Shown: positions 50,427 to 62,021, counted from the stretch's first letter. The stretch is DNA of 64,000 nt from an uncultured Clostridia bacterium (GCA_947627765.1 CANQXA010000006.1:1-64000); one strand, 5' to 3'. Numbers and translations: made by a program. Notes: generated by a model not told the origin, from the sequence alone.

Positions 50427-51385
50427 AGATCCCCCGAATGCTGATAGACGGCGTAGCGCAGGCGGTCCATGATCTCCTCGGGATCGCCGAAGAGCATACA
50501 GCCCGAGGCAAGGGTGTGCCCGCCTCCGCCAAACATCTTCGCGATGGCATTGACATCCACCTTCCCTTTCGAGCGGAGGGAGACTTTGTACTGCCCCCTC
50601 TTCATCTCGAGCAGACAGACGCTGACTTCCACACAATCGACGGTAAGGGCGAAATCGACGATCCCCTCCGTCGCTTCCGTCCCGAGCCCCCGTTCCTCCA
50701 ATGCGGCGTGCGGAACGACCGCGACCGCAAGCGTATCGCCGAGGAAATAGCGAAGGCGGGAGACCGTCTCCGCATAGAGCTCCGCACGGGGCTTACTGCG
50801 GCGGCGCATCGTCTCGTACACGATTTGGTGAAGGTCGGCTCCCCCGTCCCGCGCAGTTGCCGCGGCGCGGAGGGTATCGCCGTCTACGTCGGAATGGGAA
50901 AATCCGCCCGAATCGGTCACCATGCCGAGCATGAGGAAGGACGCGATGTCGCCCGTAATTTCGATCCCCATCGCCCCGATCAATTCCATGATGTTTTCGC
51001 AGTTGCTCGCGCGCTCCCGCACAAAATTGTACTTCGCAAAGCGCGTATTCGAGATGTGGTGATCGATGTTGACGGTGATCTTCCTTCCCGTGCGGAACGC
51101 CGTTTCGAGCTGGCCGAGGCGGGCTACGTCGCTCGTATCCACGGCGATGTGGATCTCCGCGGGGAACGACGGCTTGCGGACGATCTCATCCATGCCCGGC
51201 AAGAAAGAAAAAGTAGCGGGGATCTCCCCTTCGTTTAGCACCTCGCTCCGGACGCCGAGCAAAGAAAGAGCGCGATGAAGAGCCATTCCGCTGCCGAGCG
51301 TGTCGCCGTCGGGACGGACATGGGTAAAGATCATCGCGCTTTTCGTATTTTTGAGTACGCTTGCAATTTCTTCAATCGTATTCAT
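50423..51385 (-). CDS. DHH family phosphoesterase (NrnA-like oligoribonuclease)
   Basis: FTHVRPDGDTLGSGMAL, NIDHHISN, MFGGGGHTLASG. Confidence 0.93.
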   Translation of the reverse strand: MNTIEEIASVLKNTKSAMIFTHVRPDGDTLGSGMALHRALSLLGVRSEVLNEGEIPATFSFLPGMDEIVRKPSFPAEIHIAVDTSDVARLGQLETAFRTGRKITVNIDHHISNTRFAKYNFVRERASNCENIMELIGAMGIEITGDIASFLMLGMVTDSGGFSHSDVDGDTLRAAATARDGGADLHQIVYETMRRRSKPRAELYAETVSRLRYFLGDTLAVAVVPHAALEERGLGTEATEGIVDFALTVDCVEVSVCLLEMKRGQYKVSLRSKGKVDVNAIAKMFGGGGHTLASGCMLFGDPEEIMDRLRYAVYQHSGDL

Positions 51386-51738
51386 TTATTCGTCCTTATG
51401 AAGTTTTGCGAAGATGTCGTCCATCTTGGAGCCGTACTCGAAACTCGCATCCTCGCAAAATGTGATCTCGGGGACCGTTCTCATGCGCATCACGCGGGCG
51501 AGCTCGCGGCGCACGAATCCCGCATTCCTTTTGATGATCTCAAACGACTGCGATTTCGCCTCGGGAGACGTTGCATAGACGCTCACGTAGACTTTCGCCG
51601 TTTTGAGGTCGGGCGCAACGTCCGCCTCCGTGACGCTGACGATCCCGCAAAGCCCGGGTTCCTTATCTTTCAGCGGACCCGAGAGGATTGCGGCGATCTC
51701 TTTCCGAAACTCGCTGTCCAAACGGTCGGTACGTCTGA

Positions 51739-51742
<4 letters not shown>
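51386..51742 (-). CDS. rbfA: Ribosome-binding factor A
   Basis: RTDRLDSEFRKEIAAIL...VSVTEADVAPDLKTAKVYVSV; directly downstream of infB. Confidence 0.93.
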
Positions 51743-54351
<2,609 letters not shown>

Positions 54352-54364
54352 GAATTACCCTCCG

Positions 54365-54658
54365 TCAGTTCATGATTCCCGCTTCCCGCCCGATGGCGCG
54401 GGCGAGATTTTCATCCGAGATTGCTGCGAGTTTACAAAACGCCTTGCCCGTGATCCCTTCGAGATCTTCGACGTAGACGAGCGGGCAGGCGAACCTCGTC
54501 CTCAGCTTTTCGATCTTTTTTTTCGTATTCTCCGACGCGCCCGAATCGGCAATGAGTAGCGGCGGCGGACTTTTGAGCGCTTCCACCGCCCCGACGCCGA
54601 GCGCGATCTTACGGCTTCTTTTCGCAAAGCCGACGTATGCCGCAAGTTTATTTCCCAA
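54365..54658 (-). CDS. L7Ae/YlxQ-family ribosomal protein
   Basis: KIALGVGAVEALKSPPPLLIADSGASENTKKKIEK; position between ylxR and infB. Confidence 0.88.
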   Translation of the reverse strand: MGNKLAAYVGFAKRSRKIALGVGAVEALKSPPPLLIADSGASENTKKKIEKLRTRFACPLVYVEDLEGITGKAFCKLAAISDENLARAIGREAGIMN

Positions 54659-54914
54659 AGAATTCCTCCTCGAGACGGCGGTATACCGATTCGTCTACGG
54701 GTGCGGAAAATACTTTCTTCAAGAGCTGACCCTTGGAAAGCCGCTTGATGCACGTCTCACAGGGACAGACATAGGCTCCCCTGCCCGAAAGTTTTCCCGA
54801 AAAGTCGAGGGAAATCTCCCCCGCAGGGCTCTTGCAGATCCGAAGCATCTCGCGCTTCGGCTTCTCTTGCCGGCAGGCGATGCACGTCCGCATGGGGACT
54901 TTCTTTTCCTGCAT
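54648..54914 (-). CDS. YlxR (DUF448) family protein
   Basis: PMRTCIACRQEKPKREMLRICKSPAGEISLDFSGKLSGRGAYVC. Confidence 0.93.
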   Translation of the reverse strand: MQEKKVPMRTCIACRQEKPKREMLRICKSPAGEISLDFSGKLSGRGAYVCPCETCIKRLSKGQLLKKVFSAPVDESVYRRLEEEFFGK

Positions 54915-56000
54915 TTATTCCTCCGTGGGCACGGCCTCATCGAGATTCAGCTTCGCGGCGGCGGATTCGCTCTTGACGTCGATCTTCCACCCCGTCAGGC
55001 GGACGGCAAGACGCGCGTTCTGCCCCTCTCTGCCGATCGCAAGGGACAGTTTATCGTCCGGGACGACGGCGACCGCCGATTTGTCGCCGAGCTGTGTAAC
55101 GGAAACGACCGTTGCGGGAGAGAGCGCCTTCGCGATAAATTCGAGAGGATTTTCGCTCCACAGGATGATGTCGATCTTCTCGCCGCCGAGCTCTGCGACG
55201 ACCGCGTTGACGCGCGCGCCCTTATTGCCGACGCAGGCGCCGACCGCGTCTACCTTGGGATCCAAGGACGCGATCGCCATCTTCGTGCGATGCCCGGGCT
55301 CGCGGGATACCGCTTTGATGACGACGGTGCCCGCCTTGATCTCGGGAACTTCTTCCTCAAAGAGGCGCTTGACAAGACCGGGTGCGGAACGGGACACCAA
55401 GACCTGCGCGTTCCTGCCGCCGCTCTTGACCCGTTTCACAAACACTTTGATCTTATCGCCGACTTCGTATTTCTCGCCGAATACCTGATCCTGCGGCAAC
55501 ATCAAACCTTCGATCTGACCTTTGCCGAGCTCGATATAGACGTTGCGCATATCCACCTTGCGGATGAGCCCGCTCATGAGTTCCCCTTCCTTGTCGGAGA
55601 ACTCCGAGAGCGTATTGTCCCGCTCGGTCTCATGGATCTTCTGCAAAATGACCTGCTTTGCCGTCTGCGCGGCGATGCGCGAAAAATCCTTGGGGACGAA
55701 TTCCTCGGAGAGCACGTCGCCCACCTTGGCGCTCTTCTTGATCTCAAGCGCGTCCTCGAGGTAGATCTCCCCGTCCTCGAGCTCCTCTTTTTCGTCCTCG
55801 ACGACGGTGCGGAGCAGATAAAAACGGATCGTGCTCTTTTCGGGGTTCAACCTGACCTCGACGTTCGCGGTTTCCCCGAAAACTTGCTTTTTGTAGGCGG
55901 AAGCGAGCGCGCCCGAAAGCGCCTCGATAAAAACATCCTCGCTGATCCCCCTCTCACGTTCCAAGTCGGCAAGCGCCGCAAAGAAATCCTTGTTGACCAT
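54915..56000 (-). CDS. nusA: Transcription termination/antitermination factor NusA
   Basis: DFFAALADLERERGISEDVFIEALSGALASAYKK, VSRSAPGLVKRLFEEEVPEI, VDAVGACVGNKGARVNAV. Confidence 0.96.
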   Translation of the reverse strand: MVNKDFFAALADLERERGISEDVFIEALSGALASAYKKQVFGETANVEVRLNPEKSTIRFYLLRTVVEDEKEELEDGEIYLEDALEIKKSAKVGDVLSEEFVPKDFSRIAAQTAKQVILQKIHETERDNTLSEFSDKEGELMSGLIRKVDMRNVYIELGKGQIEGLMLPQDQVFGEKYEVGDKIKVFVKRVKSGGRNAQVLVSRSAPGLVKRLFEEEVPEIKAGTVVIKAVSREPGHRTKMAIASLDPKVDAVGACVGNKGARVNAVVAELGGEKIDIILWSENPLEFIAKALSPATVVSVTQLGDKSAVAVVPDDKLSLAIGREGQNARLAVRLTGWKIDVKSESAAAKLNLDEAVPTEE

Positions 56001-56060
56001 GTGTTTTCTCCCGTTTTTTATTTTGTGACGGCGGTCTTTCCGCCTTCGGCGTTCCTGATT

Positions 56061-56516
56061 CTAAACTTCGATATAGAGGCTGACTTTCGCGCATTTGGCG
56101 AGGGGGAATGTGCGTTCCTCCGTTCCCTCGCGGACGGTGACGTTTTCCCCGTCGAAGCCGCAAAGTTCGCCCTCGCAGTACTTCTTTCCCCCGATCGGGG
56201 CATAAAACTTGATCTCCACCTTCTCCCCCATGTGCCGCTCGAAATCCCGCGCCGTCTTAAAGGGACGGTCGAGCCCGCAGGAAGAACAGTTCAGCGTATA
56301 GGGCGCGCCGTAGGTCGGATCCAGCTCGTCGAGCGGGCCATCGATGGCGCGGTGAAATTTTTCGCATACGATGAGGTCTACGCCGCCCTCCCGGTCGATG
56401 GTGACGGTCAGCGCATTTTTTCTTTGGTCGAAGACGACGTCAACGATCTCCACTCCGACTTCCTCGGCGATCGGGCGGAGGAATTCGGCGATCTCGGCGG
56501 CAGGCTTGGTCTTCAC
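56061..56516 (-). CDS. rimP: Ribosome maturation factor RimP
   Basis: VGVEIVDVVFDQRKNALTVTIDREGGVDLIVCEKFHRAIDGPLDEL...YTLNCSSCGLDRPFKTARDFERHMGEKVEI; GTG start. Confidence 0.93.
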   Translation of the reverse strand: MKTKPAAEIAEFLRPIAEEVGVEIVDVVFDQRKNALTVTIDREGGVDLIVCEKFHRAIDGPLDELDPTYGAPYTLNCSSCGLDRPFKTARDFERHMGEKVEIKFYAPIGGKKYCEGELCGFDGENVTVREGTEERTFPLAKCAKVSLYIEV

Positions 56517-56537
56517 GGGTGCCTCCTTACAAAGAAA

Positions 56538-56559
56538 TGAGAGCGGCGCCCCGCTCTCA
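56538..56559 (-). promoter_or_regulatory. Leader hairpin upstream of rimP (TGAGAGCGG-GGCG-CCGCTCTCA then TTTCTTTG)
   Basis: 9-bp stem between the promoter and the rimP SD. Confidence 0.7.
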
Positions 56560-56587
56560 ATCTCTTCTTCATCGATTAAGCAACCTT

Positions 56588-56616
56588 ATTATAACACGTC
56601 CGTATATAAAAATCAA
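56588..56616 (-). promoter_or_regulatory. Sigma-A promoter TTGATT-N17-TATAAT for rimP-nusA-infB operon
   Basis: -35 56611-56616, -10 56588-56593. Confidence 0.8.
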
Positions 56617-56649
56617 GCGTTTACGGAAAGTTTTATGAAAAATTTCCCG

Positions 56650-58140
56650 TCAAAGCGCGCCTTTGATACGGACGAGCTCGATAAAGATCTTAGCGGTGAC
56701 AAACGCGTCCGCAAACGCGCGGTGGTGGTTGAAGGCGAAGCCGAAATGGTCGGCAATGGTATTGAGCTGGTAATTCTTCAAATGCAAAAGCTCTTGGGAA
56801 AGCGCGAGGGTATCGTAGAGCTTGCCGTTGAATTCATACCCCTGTTTCTCGCCGTAATAGCGGATGAATTTGCTGTCGAACTGGGCGTTGTGCGCGACGA
56901 GAGAACAGCCCGCCGTAAACTTATAAAAATCGGCGATGACGTCCGCAATATCGGGGGCTCCGACGAGCATCTCGTCGGTGATCCCCGTGATCTTCACGAT
57001 CTCGGCGGGAAGACGCGTCGGGCAGGCGACAAAGCTCGAAAACCGTTCGGAAATCCTGCCCGCTTCGATCTTGACGGCGCCGACTTCGATGATGCGGTCC
57101 ATCGCGCCCGCATTGAGCCCCAGCCCCGTCGTTTCGAGGTCGAAGACGACGAACGTCTCGCGCATAAAATCTTCGCAGAGCGGTTTGGTCCCGAAGAAAT
57201 CGGGCTGGACGTAATCGGTCTCGGGAACGGGAAAGACGACGCGGTACTTCGCGGGCACGGGACGGGACGGACGCTCCACAAAGATAAAATCCGCGGCGGG
57301 AGCGCCGAGATCGATCGCGCGGACGCGGAAGGACAGCCCGCCCCCGAACACTTCGTTGTCACCCGTAAGACAGACGCTCATTCCAACGCGCAGATCGCGT
57401 ACCTTTTCCACCGTCTTCTTCTTGGAAAAGTACGACGCGCGCAAACTCCCGGAGGCGTCGTTTACCGCAATGGAAAAATAGGGCTTTCCGTTCTTCGTCT
57501 GCCTCTCTTCTATATATGTAATGGCGCCGCAAACGGTAAGGTCGGTCCCTTCGCCGTTAAGGTCGGCGATATAGATCGCGCGCTTGGGCTTGGCGTCGTC
57601 GATCGCGGAATAACCTCCGATCTCGAAATAACGGGGAGCCAAGACGGGCTCCGCTTCGGGGGCGTCGCTCTCGATCCGCATTTCCCCGCGCACCTCGTGG
57701 AGCTGTCCGCGCCAATTCCCGCAGACCTCTTTGGCGAGCGCCTTTTCAAGGGAATCGACGATCCCGTCCTCTCTGCCCTTTTTCAACCCCGCGGAATTTA
57801 CGCCGAGGGAAAATTCGCCTCCGCCCTCTCCCGCCGAAACGACGATATCCGCCGCGTTCACGAACGCCGCAAACGCGGGAAAGCGGCGGGCAAGGATCTC
57901 GAGCAGGGTATGGCGGACCCCCTCCTCGCTCGGCACGGATTTTACGACGCGCGCCGCGGCGGGCATCCCTGCGAAACGGGCGGAAACCTTTCCCGCATAC
58001 TCGACGTCCTCCGACGTATAATTGACGTCCGTAATGAGATGAAAGACGGCTTGCCCATTCTCCACCGTGATTTTTTTGAGAACGGCGCGGACCAAGCCGT
58101 CCCGCTTTCTGATTTCGTCTAAATAGTCCTGACTCTTCAT
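56650..58140 (-). CDS. PolC-like N-terminal/OB/3'-5' exonuclease protein lacking PHP and polymerase domains
   Basis: PolC-like N-terminal region, OB segment (VCGAITYIEERQTKNGKPYFSIAVNDASGSLRASYFSKKK), DEDDh exonuclease FVVFDLETTGLG...IIEVGAVKIEAG...GITDEML...LVAHNAQFDSKFI...HHRAFADA. Terminates at 496 aa; between ispG and rimP where polC normally sits. Confidence 0.88.
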   Translation of the reverse strand: MKSQDYLDEIRKRDGLVRAVLKKITVENGQAVFHLITDVNYTSEDVEYAGKVSARFAGMPAAARVVKSVPSEEGVRHTLLEILARRFPAFAAFVNAADIVVSAGEGGGEFSLGVNSAGLKKGREDGIVDSLEKALAKEVCGNWRGQLHEVRGEMRIESDAPEAEPVLAPRYFEIGGYSAIDDAKPKRAIYIADLNGEGTDLTVCGAITYIEERQTKNGKPYFSIAVNDASGSLRASYFSKKKTVEKVRDLRVGMSVCLTGDNEVFGGGLSFRVRAIDLGAPAADFIFVERPSRPVPAKYRVVFPVPETDYVQPDFFGTKPLCEDFMRETFVVFDLETTGLGLNAGAMDRIIEVGAVKIEAGRISERFSSFVACPTRLPAEIVKITGITDEMLVGAPDIADVIADFYKFTAGCSLVAHNAQFDSKFIRYYGEKQGYEFNGKLYDTLALSQELLHLKNYQLNTIADHFGFAFNHHRAFADAFVTAKIFIELVRIKGAL

Positions 58141-59180
58141 GATCGATCCAATAACGCCGTAAGGCGGCGGAAAAATTCTTGCTCTGCAAGCTCCGTGGGG
58201 ACGCGCTCGGGTTCGGCGCCGCGCCCGAAGATGAGGCAGTACTCCCTTCCGCCCGCGATCCCGAGATCGCACTCCTTCGCTTCGCCCGGACCGTTGACGA
58301 CACAGCCCATAACGGCGACTTTGAGCGGTTTCGCGATCCCGCCGACCGCTTCCTCGACGCGGGAAGCCAGCCCCATGCAATCATATTCGCACCTGCCGCA
58401 AGTCGGGCAGGCGATCACTTCGACAAAGTTCCGTTCGAGACCGACAGATCTTAAAATTCGGTGTGCCGCGCGGACCTCGAGAACGGGGTCTGCCGAAAGG
58501 GAAACGCGCACGGTATCTCCGATCCCGCGAAGGAGCAAAGCGCCGATCCCGACGCTGCTCTTTACGATCCCGTTTTCGTATGTTCCCGCTTCCGTCACGC
58601 CGATATGGAGCGGATAATCGGTCTCCTCCGCGAGCATGGTATAGGCGTCAACGGTCATTCTGACGTCGGACGACTTCACGGAGAGCACGAGATCCGTAAA
58701 CCCGCATTGCTCGAATTGTTCCGCACGCTTCAAAACGGAAGCGACGAGCGCCTTTGCGCTTCTGCCGTATCGCTCGTAAAATTCTTTCTCGATACTGCCC
58801 GTATTGGCGCCAACGCGGATGGGAATTTTGTGAAGTTTTGCACAATCCGCAACGAGCTTGATCTTCTCCTCGCCGCCGATATTCCCGGGGTTGACGCGCA
58901 ACTTATCCGCCCCGCTCTCCATGGCGAGCACGGCAAGACGAGCGGAAAAATGTATGTCCGCAACGATGGGAATGTGCACATGGCTCCGCACTTCACGGAT
59001 CGCGCGCGCGTCCGCCTCATCCAAAACGGAAACGCGGGCAATGTCGCAACCCGCCTTTTCGAGGCGCAAGATTTGAGCGACGCAGGCTTGGGCGTCGCTC
59101 GTTTTTACGGTAGTCATGCTCTGGACGGAGACCGTACCGTCCCCGAGCGTAAGATCTCCGACCTTAACTTGTTTCTTCAT
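58137..59180 (-). CDS. ispG: 4-hydroxy-3-methylbut-2-enyl diphosphate synthase IspG
   Basis: VQSMTTVKTSD, VADIHFSARLA, LRVNPGNIG, CPTCGRCEYD, MGCVVNGPGEAKECDLGIAGG. Confidence 0.97.
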   Translation of the reverse strand: MKKQVKVGDLTLGDGTVSVQSMTTVKTSDAQACVAQILRLEKAGCDIARVSVLDEADARAIREVRSHVHIPIVADIHFSARLAVLAMESGADKLRVNPGNIGGEEKIKLVADCAKLHKIPIRVGANTGSIEKEFYERYGRSAKALVASVLKRAEQFEQCGFTDLVLSVKSSDVRMTVDAYTMLAEETDYPLHIGVTEAGTYENGIVKSSVGIGALLLRGIGDTVRVSLSADPVLEVRAAHRILRSVGLERNFVEVIACPTCGRCEYDCMGLASRVEEAVGGIAKPLKVAVMGCVVNGPGEAKECDLGIAGGREYCLIFGRGAEPERVPTELAEQEFFRRLTALLDRS

Positions 59181-59189
59181 CTTTGCCGT

Positions 59190-59660
59190 TTACTTGGACT
59201 CCGACTCCTTTTTTTCCATCATATGCTGGAGTTCCGCCATAAAGGACGAGATATCCTTAAAGGAGCGGTAGACGGAGGCGTAGCGGACGTAGGCGACTTC
59301 ATCGAGCTCTTTCAGCCCCTCCATGACCATCTCGCCGATGCGCTTGCTCGAGATCTCCTGTTCCATCGAGTTGTAGATGCGCTTCGTGATCTCATCCGCC
59401 AAGGCGTCGATCTTCTCGAGGGGTACGGGACGCTTCTCGCACGCCTTGATGATGCCGCCCCGCACTTTTCCGACATCGTAGGCCTGCCTCGTCCCATCCG
59501 TCTTCACGACAAGGATCGGCGCGACTTCGATCGTCTCGTAGGTGGTGAATCTTCTTCCGCATCCGTTGCACTCTCTGCGGCGGCGGATCGTCCTTCCGTC
59601 GTCTGCCGAACGGGAATCGATGACCTTGCTTTCCGTACAGTTGCAATACAAACAGCGCAT
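59190..59660 (-). CDS. nrdR: Transcriptional repressor NrdR
   Basis: MRCLYCNCTESKVIDSRSADDGRTIRRRRECNGCGRRFTTYE. Confidence 0.97.
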   Translation of the reverse strand: MRCLYCNCTESKVIDSRSADDGRTIRRRRECNGCGRRFTTYETIEVAPILVVKTDGTRQAYDVGKVRGGIIKACEKRPVPLEKIDALADEITKRIYNSMEQEISSKRIGEMVMEGLKELDEVAYVRYASVYRSFKDISSFMAELQHMMEKKESESK

Positions 59661-59687
59661 AAATTTCTCCGTTATTTCCTTGGCGGA

Positions 59688-59716
59688 ATTATAGCACATT
59701 TCGCCGAATTTGTAAA
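59688..59716 (-). promoter_or_regulatory. Sigma-A promoter TTTACA-N17-TATAAT for nrdR
   Basis: -35 59711-59716, -10 59688-59693. Confidence 0.75.
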
Positions 59717-59795
59717 GTGTTTTGGCAAAATTCGCGATTTTTCAGCCCGCGGAGCCGATGTTCAAAAGAAAATGATGGAAATTCCCCGCAAATCA

Positions 59796-59824
59796 TTGTA
59801 ATCTTTTCGATATTATGATATAAT
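59796..59824 (+). promoter_or_regulatory. Sigma-A promoter TTGTAA-N17-TATAAT for the VanZ/Ig-like gene
   Basis: -35 59796-59801, -10 59819-59824. Confidence 0.75.
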
Positions 59825-59854
59825 CGGTATGAAATCATTTACGGTCGGTGGCGC

Positions 59855-61570
59855 TTGAAAAAGTCAAAAGTCAAAAGTATATTCAAATATTTATTCCTCG
59901 CGCTCTTTTTGTTGGAATCGCTCTTGCTCATCGTCGAGGCGCTGTTGCCCGGTTCCGAATCCTCCAAAAACAGCAACGCGGTCGGCGGGATCATCGACGA
60001 TGTGCTCACCGACATCTCCGACGATACCATCCGCGAAGTAAAACCTGAGGCGATCTCCCTTCCGCACAGCGAGATCACCCTCGCCTGCGGGGAGATCGAG
60101 CCGCTTGAAGTACGGTTTTCACCTGCCGATACTTCCGTCGATTACCGCAGAGTTTTATGGTCGTCGGACAACGAATCGGCGGTGGGCGTACAAAACGGCG
60201 TGCTCATCGCGCGGGCGATCGGAAGCGCGACCGTCACCGCAAGGCTCGCCTCGGACGATAGCATTTCAGCCGCCGTTTCCGTAACGGTACGGGAAGTGGT
60301 CGCGGCGCAAATGTCTTTGAAATTCTCGGACGGTACGGTCTCCAAGGAACTCTCCGTGGGAGAGACCGCCCTCCTCGAAGTCAAGCTCGAGCCTGAGAAG
60401 GTCACCGATCCGATCATTCTCTTTTCGTGTACCGATCCCGCGATCGCTACGGTAGACGAGGACGGCGTCGTGAAAGGCGTAGGTCCCGGGAAGACCCAAA
60501 TTTCGGCGAATTACATCGCGCACACTTCGCAAGACGGCGTCCCCGTCACGCTCCGCAAATCGGTTTCGGTCACCGTGGTCGATGCCTCTGCCCCCGTCGT
60601 CCCCATCGAGGAAATCGAGCCCGACCTCTCGTTCTTAGAAGGCGATCAAAGCGCCCCCTACCTCTATGCGGGAGACAGCGGGAAAATGAACGCAGAGATC
60701 CTCCCGCAAAGCGCGACGCAGAAGCAGATCGTTTGGGAGAGCTCCGATCCGTCCGTCCTTTCCGTAACTGCCGCAGGGGAATACAAGGCGCTCAAAAAGG
60801 GAACCGTGACGGTGAGCGTCCGCGCCGCCGCGAACGATAAGATCACGAAACGGTTCGGCGTGGAGATCCGCAACCGTGCGCTGAACGCCGTTTTGAAGTT
60901 GGAAGGGACCGATCTCGGGACAGGCGAGGGCGGATATACCGCCCGAATCAGCGCAGGGGCGAAAAATATCCGCTTCAACATTTCCGCGGACGTCGAACGC
61001 CCATTCGTCAAGTATTCGTCGAGCGATGATACGATCGCCGAGATCTATGAGGACGGCACGCTGTCCACCAAAAAGTCTTCAAAGGGTACAAAAGACGGCT
61101 ATGTGACGATCACCGTCTGGGTCTCCGACAATGCGGATTTCGCGCAGGGCGACGGCGATGTGACCGAGCAATTCACCGTCCTTCTCACCGTGCAGAAACA
61201 GGCGTTCAGCGAGGGTGTTTCGGGTTGGGGATTGCTGATCCGCAAATTATTCGGTCATTTCGGCGCCTTCCTTGTGCTCGGCGTCCTCGCCGCGACGACC
61301 GCTATCCTGTTCGACCGAAAGAGTTGGAAAGTGCGCCTCGTACTGCTCGCCGCGCTGATCGTATTCGGCTTTACATTCGCGTGTCTCACCGAAATTTTAC
61401 AGACCTCTCTCTTCACAGCGGGGCGCGGCGCTTCCTTCGACGACGTCATCATTGACTGCAACGGCTATTTGCCCGCCGCGCTCATCGTCTACGGGATCTT
61501 CCTCGTAGTTTCTCTGATCGTTTGGCTCGTGAAGCGTAGAAAAAAGAGCCCTCCGAAAGAGCAACAATAA
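59855..61570 (+). CDS. VanZ-like membrane protein with inserted Ig-like (BIG2-type) extracellular domains
   Basis: TM1 (YLFLALFLLESLLLIVEALL), Ig-like repeats (VTVREV..., VLWSSDNESAVGVQNGVLIARAIGSATVTA; IVWESSDPSVLSVTAAGEYKALKKGTVTVSV), then RKLFGHFGAFLVLGV...LTEILQTSLFTAGRGASFDDVIIDCNGYLPAALI, VanZ-like. TTG start. Confidence 0.85.
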   Translation: MKKSKVKSIFKYLFLALFLLESLLLIVEALLPGSESSKNSNAVGGIIDDVLTDISDDTIREVKPEAISLPHSEITLACGEIEPLEVRFSPADTSVDYRRVLWSSDNESAVGVQNGVLIARAIGSATVTARLASDDSISAAVSVTVREVVAAQMSLKFSDGTVSKELSVGETALLEVKLEPEKVTDPIILFSCTDPAIATVDEDGVVKGVGPGKTQISANYIAHTSQDGVPVTLRKSVSVTVVDASAPVVPIEEIEPDLSFLEGDQSAPYLYAGDSGKMNAEILPQSATQKQIVWESSDPSVLSVTAAGEYKALKKGTVTVSVRAAANDKITKRFGVEIRNRALNAVLKLEGTDLGTGEGGYTARISAGAKNIRFNISADVERPFVKYSSSDDTIAEIYEDGTLSTKKSSKGTKDGYVTITVWVSDNADFAQGDGDVTEQFTVLLTVQKQAFSEGVSGWGLLIRKLFGHFGAFLVLGVLAATTAILFDRKSWKVRLVLLAALIVFGFTFACLTEILQTSLFTAGRGASFDDVIIDCNGYLPAALIVYGIFLVVSLIVWLVKRRKKSPPKEQQ

Positions 61571-61591
61571 AGCGGAATAAGACATGAAAAG

Positions 61592-61620
61592 CGCCGCCCG
61601 AGGCAATGCCTCGGGCGGCG
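61592..61620. terminator. Strong terminator hairpin CGCCGCCCGAGG-CAATG-CCTCGGGCGGCG
   Basis: 12-bp perfect GC-rich stem between convergent genes. Confidence 0.8.
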
Positions 61621-61636
61621 TCGTTTCCCCCCTCCC

Positions 61637-61999
61637 CTATCTTTGTTCGTACTCTTTCATGATCTCAAAGAGCTCGGGAGAAATGACGTGCTCGATCCTG
61701 CAAGCGTTGTCTTCGGCAAGCCCGCGGTCTGCCCCCATCTTCATGAGAAGGGACGTGATCACCCTGTGACGGTCGTAGACGCCCTCGGCTCTCTCCCTTC
61801 CCGCAGAGGTGAGACTGATCTCATCGGATTCGTTGAGCGCGATGTAGCCCTTTCCGACGAGCAGCCCGACCGCGCGCGAGACGCTCGATTTCGCATAGCC
61901 CAACTCGCCCGCGATATCGATGGCGTGCACAGCCTGCTGCTTCCGCGAAAGCAACAAGATCGTCTCAAGATACATCTCCTCCGATTCGTGCGTTTTCAT
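61637..61999 (-). CDS. DtxR/MntR-family metal-dependent transcriptional regulator
   Basis: ESEEMYLETILLLSRKQQAVHAIDIAGELGYAKSSVSRAVGLLVGKGYI. Confidence 0.92.
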   Translation of the reverse strand: MKTHESEEMYLETILLLSRKQQAVHAIDIAGELGYAKSSVSRAVGLLVGKGYIALNESDEISLTSAGRERAEGVYDRHRVITSLLMKMGADRGLAEDNACRIEHVISPELFEIMKEYEQR

Positions 62000-62021
62000 A
62001 TGTTCCCCTCCGTTCCCCGCT

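Noticed and set aside
51020-51040. GTACTTCGCAAAG resembling the second half of the palindromic motif
   Set aside because: Lies in the DHH phosphoesterase coding sequence (FAKYN) and lacks the palindromic half.
54552-56540. 662-aa plus-strand ORF
   Set aside because: Antisense to ylxR/nusA/rimP; composition artefact.
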